NCBI GenBank assembly: GCA_937927525.1
Contig: CALBDR010000410.1
Location: 1-20,664, forward strand
Length of the DNA: 20,664 bases
Source: an uncultured Candidatus Melainabacteria bacterium
GTDB lineage: Bacteria > Cyanobacteriota > Vampirovibrionia > LMEP-6097
Reading direction: 5' to 3'
The notes under the pieces: generated by a model
Seen by the model: the letters and a program-made list of their open reading frames with translations, nothing else
Told to the model about the DNA's origin: nothing
Databases searched by the model: none
Position numbers and translations under genes: made by a program
Part shown: piece by piece, positions 6,516 to 13,892 of the stretch
Position numbering within the stretch: the first letter of the stretch is position 1
Layout of the letters: each line of letters begins with the position of its first letter

Positions 6516-9425
6516 CTATACTATCATCCCATGACGCATAGTATTTTCAGTAATAGTTTTCTCTTCTAGGAATTGTAATAAATAATTAGGTCCACCTGCT
6601 TTATAGCCGATGCTTGAAAGTTTAGTTCCACCGAAGGCTTGTCTACTAACGACAGCTCCAGTTGAACCTTGGTTAATATAAAGATTACCGACCTCATAGT
6701 TTTCTTTTATATATTCAATATTCTGAGGACTTCTACTTAGAAAAGCCCCTGTTAGACCATAGTCTGTACCATTAGCTATTCTAAGAGCGTCATTTAAATC
6801 CTCAGCTTTTATTAAAGCTAAAATTGGCCCAAATATTTCCTCTTTTATAATTATACTTTTCGGATCTAAATCCTCGATTATCATTGGGCTTACATAGTAA
6901 CCATCTTTAGGTTTTTCTAAATCAGCTATTAGAATTTTGCCATCTATTTTAGCTTTATCTATATACCTTTTGATTTTATTAAAAGCTTTTTCGTCTATGA
7001 CTGCTGACAAGTCTGTTTCAGCTTTCTTTGCCTCGCCGATAATTAAAGTTTTGCTAGATTCTATAAGTCTTTCTTTGATTTCTTCATAGAGTTCTTTCAC
7101 GACTATCAACCTTGAGCAAGCAGAGCATTTTTGTCCAGCAAAGGAAAAGGCAGATTTGATAATTGCAGGTACTGCCAAATCTAAGTCGGCAGTTTCATCA
7201 ACGATAATCGCATTCTTACCACCCATTTCTGTGATTACTTTCTTCTTAAGATTAATATTTGCATTGGCAAACTTATTTATATTCATGCCAACAAGTCTAG
7301 AGCCGGTGAAACTGATAATTTTAATTTTTTTATGTTTAACTAAAGCATCTCCGATACTAGAACCCTCACCTAATAGTAGTTGCAGCACTGCTCCTGAATC
7401 TTTTTTGTTGTTAAGAGAATCTTTAATATGTTTGATGAAATCTTTAATTACTTCGTAGGCGATAAAGGAAGTATTCTCTGAAGGCTTCACTATGGCTGTA
7501 TTTCCAGCTACAAGAGCAGCCGATGTCATTCCTAGCATTATTGCAAAAGGAAAGTTCCATGGTGAAATAATTCCAGCTATTCCAATTGCTTGGTAGTTAT
7601 TTTGGTTATTTTCTCCAGGAAAAGATCTTAAGCGATTTGAACTGAATAATTCTCGAGCTTGTTTAGCATAGTAGTTAAGAAAATCTATCGCTTCTGAAAT
7701 TTCAGCATCGGCTTCTTCCCAAGGCTTTGCAGCTTCAAGAATCGTAATTGCGTTGTAGTAATCTCTTTTCTCTTCAATTTTCTGGGCAAAGCTTTCAAGT
7801 ATTTCTACTCTTTGATGCCATGGAACTTTTTTCCAGAATTTAAAGGAGTTCTCTGAGTGTTCTATTGCAGAGTTTAGATCACCTACTGAGGCTAAATTTA
7901 CTTTGGCTAGTATTTGATTTATATTTCCAGGATTAATCGAGTTAATAATCTTCTCTGTTTTTTTCTTTTGAGAATTGATTATAGGGTAAGCATTAAATGG
8001 TGAATCCATTATCTTAGTTTCTAGTCTTTCAATAGCGTCACTAATTCTTTCACAATTATTTCTTTTGGAAAAATCTAAATTTGCTGCATTTGTAAAAGAT
8101 TCGATTGAATCTTGCTGTAGACAATTTTCATTTATTAATTCTGTATTAGTTTCCTTTATAGGGGGTTTTAGTAGTGCTTCAACACTGTGCTTATCATTAA
8201 TACTTTGATATACAAAGGAGTTGTTAGCAGTGTTTTCTAGTAAACGTCTCACTAGGTAAGCCATTCCTTCTATTAAATCCCCGAAAGGTAAATAAACATT
8301 AACTTGATAGTTCTCTTCTTTTAAATAGGACTTGACTGGGTCTAACATTCCATAAAGAAACTGAAATTCAAACTCGTTTTTAGCTAGGTCTAATTCTTTA
8401 GCCCACCTGATTGTTTGAGCAGTTGAACGCATATTATGACTAGCAATAGCTGGATAAACATATTCGTGAGCTTGCATTAAGATACCAATTAATTCTTCGT
8501 AGTTAGCATCTGTATCTACTTTCTTCTCATAGACTGGTATTCTCCAGTTGTTCTGAAGAGCGATAGCTCTTTCATAGTCCCAATAAGCTCCTTTAACTAA
8601 GCGGATTTTAAACTTAGTTCCTCTTTCTAGAGCGAAGTCGATAAAATCTAAGAGATCATCTTTACTTTCTTTTAGGTAAGCTTGGATTACTATTCCTGCT
8701 CCATCCCAGTCTCTGAGCTCTTCTGACATTAATGCTTCTTTGCTTATATCAAAAAAGAGATCTTTGTATTCGTAGTGCTCACTATCTACAGTGACTGAGG
8801 AGCCATACTCTTTAGCAGTTTTAAATATCTTTATTAATTTCGGTAAAAGTTTTTTCTTATTTAACTCGTGAGATTTAGGTTTGAGGTGAGCATAAAGACT
8901 TGAAAGCTTAATTGAAATTTGAGCTCCTGGCCTTGATTTGATGATATCTAAATATGCTTCAAAGTATTGCTCAGCTTCTTTTTCTGAGACCACTAGTTCT
9001 CCTAAAATATCTAAGGTACAGCTTAAGCCTAGGTCTTTTAACTCAGCTAATTTTTCATTAAGGACTTTTGGATTCTTGTCGACGATAAAGTTATAAGACA
9101 TAGTCTTAATACCAAATTCAGTAAGAGTTGAAATAGAATTTGATATCAAAGGAACTTCTTTGAGTGAATCAAGAAGCTCTGCACCAAAAATAGATTTCTC
9201 TAAAAAATATTCTGAAAGAAATTTACGTCTTGCTTTATTGTTAGCAAGTGTCGGATAGAGGTCTACGTATTTAAAGAGTTGCTTTTGAAGTGTGGGTAGC
9301 TTTGTTGTTAAATTTAGAATTTGTTTATTCCACCAATTAGTTTCAAAAGGCCTAAACTCCTTAGACTTTTTGATTTGGTAATCTAGAAGCTCTTTAGCTT
9401 TGCTATAAACGAAATCTTGTACCAC
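6516..9425 (-). CDS. putA: Bifunctional proline dehydrogenase / L-glutamate gamma-semialdehyde dehydrogenase (PutA)
   Basis: PutA oxidises proline to pyrroline-5-carboxylate with FAD, then the hydrolysed semialdehyde to glutamate with NAD. The N-terminal half is a PRODH barrel with RLVKGAYWDYE (275-285), FQFLYGM (354-360) and YLPFGDLIEGMAYLVRRLLE (378-397). The C-terminal half is an aldehyde dehydrogenase with SPWNFP (621-626), FTGSRLVG (706-713), EMGGKN (733-738, general base Glu733) and GQKC with catalytic Cys767. At 969 residues it lacks the ribbon-helix-helix DNA-binding domain of E. coli PutA, so it should be purely enzymatic. The start is GTG. No earlier start is plausible because a full promoter lies directly upstream, and the next Met is far inside. 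Confidence 0.95.
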   Translation of the reverse strand: MVQDFVYSKAKELLDYQIKKSKEFRPFETNWWNKQILNLTTKLPTLQKQLFKYVDLYPTLANNKARRKFLSEYFLEKSIFGAELLDSLKEVPLISNSISTLTEFGIKTMSYNFIVDKNPKVLNEKLAELKDLGLSCTLDILGELVVSEKEAEQYFEAYLDIIKSRPGAQISIKLSSLYAHLKPKSHELNKKKLLPKLIKIFKTAKEYGSSVTVDSEHYEYKDLFFDISKEALMSEELRDWDGAGIVIQAYLKESKDDLLDFIDFALERGTKFKIRLVKGAYWDYERAIALQNNWRIPVYEKKVDTDANYEELIGILMQAHEYVYPAIASHNMRSTAQTIRWAKELDLAKNEFEFQFLYGMLDPVKSYLKEENYQVNVYLPFGDLIEGMAYLVRRLLENTANNSFVYQSINDKHSVEALLKPPIKETNTELINENCLQQDSIESFTNAANLDFSKRNNCERISDAIERLETKIMDSPFNAYPIINSQKKKTEKIINSINPGNINQILAKVNLASVGDLNSAIEHSENSFKFWKKVPWHQRVEILESFAQKIEEKRDYYNAITILEAAKPWEEADAEISEAIDFLNYYAKQARELFSSNRLRSFPGENNQNNYQAIGIAGIISPWNFPFAIMLGMTSAALVAGNTAIVKPSENTSFIAYEVIKDFIKHIKDSLNNKKDSGAVLQLLLGEGSSIGDALVKHKKIKIISFTGSRLVGMNINKFANANINLKKKVITEMGGKNAIIVDETADLDLAVPAIIKSAFSFAGQKCSACSRLIVVKELYEEIKERLIESSKTLIIGEAKKAETDLSAVIDEKAFNKIKRYIDKAKIDGKILIADLEKPKDGYYVSPMIIEDLDPKSIIIKEEIFGPILALIKAEDLNDALRIANGTDYGLTGAFLSRSPQNIEYIKENYEVGNLYINQGSTGAVVSRQAFGGTKLSSIGYKAGGPNYLLQFLEEKTITENTMRHGMIV

Positions 9426-9432
9426 TTTGAGT

Positions 9433-9462
9433 AGTATAAATAGGAAACTATGAAACTTGCAA
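9433..9462 (-). promoter_or_regulatory. Promoter of putA, placing the start site at the GTG codon
   Basis: On the minus strand TTGCAA (9457-9462) and TATACT (9433-9438) are separated by 18 nt. The -10 ends 7 nt before the GTG start, so transcription should begin on or beside the start codon. This gives a leaderless mRNA unless translation starts elsewhere. Confidence 0.6.
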
Positions 9463-9480
9463 GGAGCTTTTGGTTAAATT

Positions 9481-9978
9481 TTAAGCCATTACATCAACAA
9501 GCATTCCTTCGATTAAATCGAGTGAAGCTGCGATTTTAAGTTCATCTTTTTGTTCTCTAAAAAACTCTGTTGAAATATTATCTAATTCTTCGCTTACTAT
9601 ATTTAACTTTTCAAACAAACCATCTTTATCATTTTGTCCTTCAAAGCTATGCTCTTGAAGATCTGTTAGGAAAGAATGAGTTGTTACTAGATAGTCTGAA
9701 ACAACACCTGGAGTGAAGTATTTTTTTAGTGCTGCACCTAATTGGCGTATATTAGCTAGTCTTTCTTGCATTCTTTCGGGACTAAAATTAATCTCTTTAC
9801 TTAAGCTGCTTGAACTGATTACTTTTTGAAATTCATTTGAGGACTTTTCTACTCCTAGTCTATTTGTTTTAATTTTTTCAGCTGCATTATTTAATTTGCT
9901 CGTCATTTGGCTTAAGCCCGATCTAAGGCTTAGATCATTTAGACCATTATTTGTTGGACTTAGTGGATTTAATGCCAT
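9481..9978 (-). CDS. YaaR/DUF327-like small protein, possibly flagellar
   Basis: The 165-residue protein has a polar Ser/Asn-rich N-terminus (MALNPLSPTNNGLNDL) and a helical rest with no signal peptide or membrane segment. Its second half follows the DUF327 (YaaR) pattern: a helix ending KKYFTPGVVSDYLVTTHSFL, then a C-terminal pair LNIVSEELDNIS and IEGMLVDVM, comparable to Bacillus YaaR (KIVKEIDEKL and EIKGLLINLY). This is a pattern judgement made without a search. DUF327 genes are often seen near flagellar genes, but the role is unsettled. I chose the ATG at 9978 because a TTG seven codons upstream (9999) adds only residues unlike the family and has no ribosome site. Confidence 0.5.
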   Translation of the reverse strand: MALNPLSPTNNGLNDLSLRSGLSQMTSKLNNAAEKIKTNRLGVEKSSNEFQKVISSSSLSKEINFSPERMQERLANIRQLGAALKKYFTPGVVSDYLVTTHSFLTDLQEHSFEGQNDKDGLFEKLNIVSEELDNISTEFFREQKDELKIAASLDLIEGMLVDVMA

Positions 9979-10037
9979 ATTTAATCTAAATATCCCCAAG
10001 ACTAACTAAAAATTACTAGATAAAATAGTTTAATTTT

Positions 10038-10061
10038 TGCTATTATCTATAAGCTCAGGGA
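10038..10061 (+). promoter_or_regulatory. Extended -10 and weak ribosome site of rplY
   Basis: TGC (10038-10040) precedes TATTAT (10041-10046), an extended -10 like those before clpB and rpmE. AGGGA (10057-10061) lies 7 nt before the ATG at 10069 and may act as a weak Shine-Dalgarno. The leader would be about 15 nt. Confidence 0.5.
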
Positions 10062-10068
10062 ACGAATT

Positions 10069-10680
10069 ATGGCAATTGAATTAAATGTAGAAGAACGCGA
10101 CGCTAAAACTAAGGCTAGAGCTTTAAGGAGAGAGGGTTTTATTCCTGCTACTCTATATGGGCCAGAGCTTAGTGAATCTATTAGTTGTCAGGTTAGCCTT
10201 AAAGACTTTAAAAAGATAGCTTTTAAAGATTATAAGCATTTAATTGATCTTAAAGCTGGAAATGATACACACGAAGTTTTAATCAGAAATATTCAAAAAG
10301 ATTTTGTGACTAACGAGGTTAAAAATATTGAATTCTATAAGGTTAAGAGAGGTCATACATTAACTACGAAAGTTGCCCTTAAGTTTGTTGGTGAATCTCC
10401 AGCAGCGAAAATGGGTGCTGATATCGTAACACAATACACTGAGATGACTGTTAAGTGTTTACCTAGAGATATTCCTGATGATGTTGAAGTTTCTATCGAC
10501 ACCTTAAAGAAAGCTGGAGATATGATAAGTTTTGCTGATTTACCAGCTAATGATAAGTTAGAAATTCAAGAGCCTTTAGGTGAAATCATAGTTAAAGCTG
10601 TAGCTAAGCGTGGTGCTATTGCTATGGAAGATGAGGAAGCTGGTGAAGCAGCTCCTGCTGAAGAAGCAGCAGCTGCTTAG
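10069..10680 (+). CDS. rplY: 50S ribosomal protein L25 / general stress protein Ctc type
   Basis: L25 binds 5S rRNA in the large subunit. The 203-residue product is the long two-domain (Ctc/TL5) form. The N-terminal 5S-binding barrel carries KTKARALRREGFIPATLYG (about 14-32). The C-terminal TL5 domain begins around FVGESPAAK and includes CLPRDIPDDVEVSI (about 137-150). The protein ends in an acidic Ala/Glu tail (EEAGEAAPAEEAAAA), common in this type. It is divergent from the YaaR-like gene and convergent with rluD, with a strong terminator immediately downstream, so it is a single-gene transcript. Identification is secure. Confidence 0.93.
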   Translation: MAIELNVEERDAKTKARALRREGFIPATLYGPELSESISCQVSLKDFKKIAFKDYKHLIDLKAGNDTHEVLIRNIQKDFVTNEVKNIEFYKVKRGHTLTTKVALKFVGESPAAKMGADIVTQYTEMTVKCLPRDIPDDVEVSIDTLKKAGDMISFADLPANDKLEIQEPLGEIIVKAVAKRGAIAMEDEEAGEAAPAEEAAAA

Positions 10681-10711
10681 TTGAGCGAGTTTTATTGAAA
10701 ATAATATTAAT

Positions 10712-10749
10712 AAGCCCCTCTGTTATTTTACTTAAGGGGCTTTTTTTTT
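10712..10749 (+). terminator. Rho-independent terminator of rplY
   Basis: AAGCCCCT (10712-10719) pairs perfectly with AGGGGCTT (10735-10742) around a 15-nt loop, followed by nine T (10741-10749). On the other strand the tail is only moderately T-rich, so it may weakly stop rluD transcripts as well. Confidence 0.9.
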
Positions 10750-10759
10750 GATCCTGTAT

Positions 10760-11707
10760 TTACTCACTCGTATTTAAAAACCTTAAAGAAGATTTAAAAT
10801 CTTCTGGCAGCTCAATTTCAAATCTCATTCTTTCTTTAGAAATAGGGTGCTCGAAGCTTAGTTTATAAGAATGGAGAAGAGGTCTAGAAGCTTTAATTTT
10901 ATTTTTTGTAATTCCATATACTGGGTCCCCGATAATAGGGTGCTTAAAGTAAGCCATATGGACTCTGATTTGATGAGTTCTACCAGTATCTAACTTACAC
11001 TCGATAAGACAGTAATTCTCTTTAGAGCTATTATGTTCTAGTCTTCGGAGAACTTTCCAATTCGTTTTCGCATATCTCGCATTATCTAAGCTGTCATAAC
11101 AACGCATTCTTTTTCGATCATTTAAGTCTCTACCGATAGCACGAATAATTGCTCCAGAATTGTCTTTGATATTGTCTAGGACTAAAGCTTTATAGTATCT
11201 TTCTGCGCTTCGGTTTTTGATTTGTTCACTTAAACTTTTATGAGCAATATCGCTTTTCGCAACTAACATTAAGCCGGTAGTATCTTTATCTAAACGATGA
11301 ACTATGCCAGGTCTTTTAACTCCATTTATACTTGATAATTTATCTCCACAGTGATGCAATAGAGCATTTACCAGTGTGCCACTGACTATATTTTCGCTGG
11401 GGTGAACTATAAGGTTAGCTTGTTTATTAATGACTATTAAATCATCGTCCTCAAAGATTATATTCAAATCAATTTTTTCAGGTTCAATTTCTAAAATTTG
11501 AGCTTCTGGAATCTCTACAGTGAGTCTATCGTTTTCTCTTAACTTATATGATGCTTTAGTTAATTTTTCATTAACTTGTATTTGTCCATCTTTTATAAGT
11601 GTTTTAATGTAAGAGCGGGATAATTCAATATCTTCATGTTCGGCTAAAAAACTATCTAATCTGTGATTTGCATTTTCTTGATCAATAATAATATCCACCC
11701 GAACCAT
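10760..11707 (-). CDS. rluD: RluD-type 23S rRNA pseudouridine synthase
   Basis: The enzyme isomerises uridines in rRNA to pseudouridine. It has an N-terminal S4 RNA-binding domain (LDSFLAEHEDIELSRSYIKT) and the RluA/RluC/RluD catalytic block GIVHRLDKDTTGLMLVAKS, whose Asp in HRLD is the nucleophile. Downstream come RYYKALV and CKLDTGRTHQIRVHMA. The length from ATG 11707 is 315 residues, normal for RluD. A TTG at 11731 would add eight residues (MPSLISSI) but family members start near RVD, so I use the ATG. The ATG overlaps a perfect TATAAT, and no Shine-Dalgarno is present. Which rRNA site is modified cannot be told from sequence alone; RluD is the best guess over RluC. Confidence 0.88.
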   Translation of the reverse strand: MVRVDIIIDQENANHRLDSFLAEHEDIELSRSYIKTLIKDGQIQVNEKLTKASYKLRENDRLTVEIPEAQILEIEPEKIDLNIIFEDDDLIVINKQANLIVHPSENIVSGTLVNALLHHCGDKLSSINGVKRPGIVHRLDKDTTGLMLVAKSDIAHKSLSEQIKNRSAERYYKALVLDNIKDNSGAIIRAIGRDLNDRKRMRCYDSLDNARYAKTNWKVLRRLEHNSSKENYCLIECKLDTGRTHQIRVHMAYFKHPIIGDPVYGITKNKIKASRPLLHSYKLSFEHPISKERMRFEIELPEDFKSSLRFLNTSE

Positions 11708-11740
11708 TATAGAGGATATTAAACTGGGCAAATAATATTT

Positions 11741-12214
11741 ATGAATTCTCTTGAGACTAATTTTGAAGAGTCTAGATGGTTAAAGATTAATAAACTGGAT
11801 ATCAGTAAATTTGCTTGTAAATTTTGGGTGAAAAAAGCGAATGCCGAGGCTGGTGCTTGGATTAAAGCTTATAAGTTTCAAGAAGAGTATATTCCAGTAG
11901 ATGATGATCCATATAGTCTTTATCCGATAGAGTGTAGCACTGGATTTGATGGTTCTTCTAATATAATTCCTATAATTAGCTATGCAGCTTTAGAAAATAT
12001 AATTCCTAGCTCTGAGCGTTTCACGGTTTCTAAAAACTTTAACAATGCTACTTTCAAAGTTGTGAATTCTGAATTTGCTCCATTTGAATTGGATTTAGAA
12101 AGTTCTTTTGAATTAATTAAGTGGTTAAATACTTATTTTAAAAAAGATTTACAAGAAAAGATTATAAGTTTTTCTAGACTTGCACTTAAATCTAATAGTC
12201 TACTATTAAACTAA
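11741..12214 (+). CDS. Hypothetical protein (157 aa), unrecognised
   Basis: I recognise no family. The frame is open from ATG to TAA with codon use like its neighbours. The protein looks soluble: no signal peptide, no membrane segment, many aromatic residues in the first 60 (SRWLKINK, FACKFWVKK, AGAWIKAYKF), then an acidic stretch EEYIPVDDDPYSLYP and a C-terminal helical region. There is one Cys at about residue 26 and another at about 66. It is divergent from rluD with 33 nt between the starts and convergent with the DUF2490-like gene with 7 nt between stops. No ribosome site is seen; an AT-rich TAATAT lies 2 nt before the ATG. Confidence 0.6.
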   Translation: MNSLETNFEESRWLKINKLDISKFACKFWVKKANAEAGAWIKAYKFQEEYIPVDDDPYSLYPIECSTGFDGSSNIIPIISYAALENIIPSSERFTVSKNFNNATFKVVNSEFAPFELDLESSFELIKWLNTYFKKDLQEKIISFSRLALKSNSLLLN

Positions 12215-12221
12215 TCTCTAA

Positions 12222-12908
12222 TTAAATACTAATAACTAAATTTGTGGTGATAAGATGCTCAAATCTTTTATTAGCTCCGCCTAGGTTTAAGTACTCTAAC
12301 TGATAACCAGCCTGTAAACTAACATTATTATTAAAGGCATAATCAAGTCCTGTGAAAAATCTATTTCTATCTATACCTTGTTGTGGGCCTTTAATCGTTT
12401 CATTTAAATTAACGAAGAATTCATTAAAGCTTAGCCATGAAAGTTTTTTTGATTTAGTAATAGGCATTTTTGCACTTAGTAGATATCTGAATCTTGTGGA
12501 ATAAGTATCTAGGTCAGTTATAAAACGTTCTTCAATCATAGCTCTGTGTACAAAATAAATTTTTTTATTTTCACTAACTTTTAGTTTATGTCTGTATAGT
12601 ACACCTTGGTCAAGCCAGTGCTGGTTTGTAAAATTTTCGTGGTAACTAGTTAACCACCTATAGCCGAAAAGACCAGACCAGTGATCATTGAAATCATAAA
12701 TAAAGTCAGAATTGAAAAGGTGTTGATTGAAGCTTCTAAAGTTGTCATTTAAACGAGGACTAGAACCTAAAATTAAACGTGATTCGTCATTTAGTTTTAT
12801 TTTTAAAGTTGCTTGAGGCCAAATACCAGATACGTTTGATATCTCAGCCTTGCTTTCATGCACATAACCCAAGAGCAAGAATAATATAACTAGTAAAATT
12901 TTTTTCAA
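12222..12908 (-). CDS. Exported DUF2490-like protein
   Basis: The 228-residue precursor starts with a clear signal peptide: MKK, a hydrophobic core ILLVILFLLLGYV, and a likely cleavage after ESKA at about residue 21. The mature part is rich in alternating aromatic and polar residues, as in beta-barrel or beta-sandwich outer-membrane proteins. It shows a DUF2490-like pattern: MIEERF, STRFRYLL, a FNEFFVNLN segment, GIDRNRFFTGLDY and SLQAGYQLEYL. The family has no firm function; location in the periplasm or outer membrane is inferred. The start is TTG, chosen because it gives the intact MKK signal peptide. A TATAAT lies about 25 nt upstream with a palindrome behind it. Confidence 0.68.
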   Translation of the reverse strand: MKKILLVILFLLLGYVHESKAEISNVSGIWPQATLKIKLNDESRLILGSSPRLNDNFRSFNQHLFNSDFIYDFNDHWSGLFGYRWLTSYHENFTNQHWLDQGVLYRHKLKVSENKKIYFVHRAMIEERFITDLDTYSTRFRYLLSAKMPITKSKKLSWLSFNEFFVNLNETIKGPQQGIDRNRFFTGLDYAFNNNVSLQAGYQLEYLNLGGANKRFEHLITTNLVISI

Positions 12909-12933
12909 TAACTTAGAAGCTAACTAAAGCTAC

Positions 12934-12939
12934 ATTATA
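12934..12939 (-). promoter_or_regulatory. -10 element of the DUF2490-like gene
   Basis: Consensus TATAAT on the minus strand, 25 nt before the TTG start. No consensus -35; the expected -35 zone lies next to the inverted repeat at 12959-12977. Confidence 0.45.
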
Positions 12940-12958
12940 ACTGACAGAATTAGAAGTA

Positions 12959-12977
12959 GCGTGACTTCAAGTCATGC
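12959..12977. repeat. Inverted repeat, possible operator
   Basis: GCGTGACTT (12959-12967), one central C, then AAGTCATGC (12969-12977): nine-base arms with one mismatch, of which TGACTT-AAGTCA is perfect. A one-base spacer makes an RNA hairpin impossible, so a dimeric DNA-binding protein is the simpler reading. It sits at about -32 to -50 from the start site expected for the DUF2490-like gene. Confidence 0.45.
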
Positions 12978-13022
12978 GAAAACCTTAATGTTTTAGCATC
13001 AATGTTCTTAGGGTATACTTTT

Positions 13023-13061
13023 AAAAAGAAAAAACCCACGATCTATTTGACCGCGGGTTTT
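13023..13061 (-). terminator. Rho-independent terminator of rpmE
   Basis: On the minus strand AAAACCCGCG (13052-13061) pairs with CGTGGGTTTT (13031-13040), with one G-U pair and an 11-nt loop. It is followed by a T-rich run with one C (complement of 13023-13034). It lies 24 nt past the rpmE stop. Confidence 0.88.
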
Positions 13062-13084
13062 AATAGAGTTATCGAAATATTTAT

Positions 13085-13300
13085 CTAAGCAGCTTTTTTC
13101 TTTTTGCTACCATATTTTTTCTTAAATGTGTCGATTCTACCAGCTGCATCAATAACTTTATTCGTACCAGCATAGAATGGGTGACAGTTACTGCAAACCT
13201 CAACTCTTAGTGACTCTTCTGTAGACTCAACTAAGAACTCAGCACCACATGTACATGTAGCAACAATGACTTTAGAATCTGGATGAATATCTGTCTTCAT
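13085..13300 (-). CDS. rpmE: 50S ribosomal protein L31, zinc-binding (C+) type
   Basis: L31 bridges the two ribosomal subunits. The 71-residue protein opens MKTDIHPDSKVI, has four cysteines at 16, 18, 36 and 39 (CTC and CSNC) that form the Zn site of the C+ paralogue, and the block HPFYAGTNKVIDAAGRIDTF. It ends in a basic tail KKKYGSKKKKAA. Zinc-replete cells normally use this form; a zinc-free paralogue, if any, is not in the window. It is a single-gene unit with its own promoter and terminator. Confidence 0.96.
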   Translation of the reverse strand: MKTDIHPDSKVIVATCTCGAEFLVESTEESLRVEVCSNCHPFYAGTNKVIDAAGRIDTFKKKYGSKKKKAA

Positions 13301-13310
13301 AGCTCAATGT

Positions 13311-13319
13311 ATTGTAGCA
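13311..13319 (-). promoter_or_regulatory. Extended -10 of rpmE (TGC-TACAAT)
   Basis: TGC (complement of 13317-13319) directly precedes TACAAT (13311-13316). The hexamer ends 10 nt before the ATG, leaving a leader of about 3-4 nt and no Shine-Dalgarno. Confidence 0.5.
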
Positions 13320-13346
13320 CTTTAAAGATAATTATTGCTTAGCTTA

Positions 13347-13676
13347 TTAATTAGTTTTATTTTTGATTAAGGATTTATATTCATCGACTTGTTTAATTAG
13401 TTTTTTATTTAGATTTATAGCTGATTCAGCTTCTTTGTAAAGCTGAGCTAATTCAGTCTCTAAGTCATTTACCCGATTCTTATTTTTTTCATTTTCAAAC
13501 TGTAAATTCTTTATAGTAACTTCTAAAAATTCTATGTTTTTAGATTCTTTTCCGAAATCAGGATCATTCTTTAACCTCTGGATAAAGTCTATACTATCGT
13601 CGAATGATGAGGAAAAAAGGCCAGAGAAACCGCTTAAATCTTCAAAGTCTTCATTTTTTTTCACGGGGAAAATCAT
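13347..13676 (-). CDS. Small coiled-coil protein (109 aa), unrecognised
   Basis: No family is recognised. The N-terminal third is Phe/Ser/Asp-rich (MIFPVKKNEDFEDL, then GLFSSSFDDSIDFIQRL). From about residue 45 to the end it is a charged heptad-like helix (NLQFENEKNKNRVNDLETEL, then KKLIKQVDEYKSLI) without proline, so a parallel coiled coil is likely. It has no signal peptide, membrane segment or cysteine. It is divergent from another coiled-coil gene at 13893 across 216 nt that can fold into a long hairpin. A shared cytoskeletal or scaffold role would be speculation. Confidence 0.6.
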   Translation of the reverse strand: MIFPVKKNEDFEDLSGFSGLFSSSFDDSIDFIQRLKNDPDFGKESKNIEFLEVTIKNLQFENEKNKNRVNDLETELAQLYKEAESAINLNKKLIKQVDEYKSLIKNKTN

Positions 13677-13713
13677 ATCAAAAATGAGAAAAACAGGGTT
13701 ATAGTAATCCTAA

Positions 13714-13835
13714 AATAAGGTGATAAGAATTCTTGCTTTCGGGGCGGTAGCCAGTTCGGATTACGAATATAATTTCAATGAATTGAAATTATTCCAAAGC
13801 TCAAACCGATAAGCAAGCTTCATATCACTCTTATT
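13714..13835. ncRNA. Candidate structured RNA or leader between divergent coiled-coil genes
   Basis: Long-range pairing makes a rod of about 122 nt: AATAAG (13714-13719) with CTTATT (13830-13835), GTGATA (13720-13725) with TATCAC (13823-13828), CTTGCTT (13732-13738) with AAGCAAG (13811-13817), and CGG (13740-13742) with CCG (13806-13808). Inside are a small hairpin GGC-GGTA-GCC (13743-13752) and a perfect 10-bp hairpin ATAATTTCAA/TTGAAATTAT with a TGAA loop (13769-13792). The strand is uncertain since the fold works on both. The shape recalls 6S-like rods, but it is shorter and I recognise no consensus of 6S, SRP RNA or a known riboswitch. Confidence 0.4.
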
Positions 13836-13892
13836 AGAGGTTTACTACACTTTACTTGCTAAATAGCCTAATATAAATTAAAATTTTGAAGT

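Noticed and set aside
11708..11731. TTG start extending RluD by eight residues
   Set aside because: Family members begin near the RVD segment, the extension has no ribosome site, and an ATG lies at 11707.
13714..13835. Reading the structured intergenic element as 6S RNA, SRP RNA or a known riboswitch
   Set aside because: It is shorter than usual 6S RNA (about 122 versus 160-200 nt), lacks the SRP GGUCAGG/GGAAGCAGCC-type core, and shows none of the conserved riboswitch cores I can recall. I kept it only as an unassigned structure.
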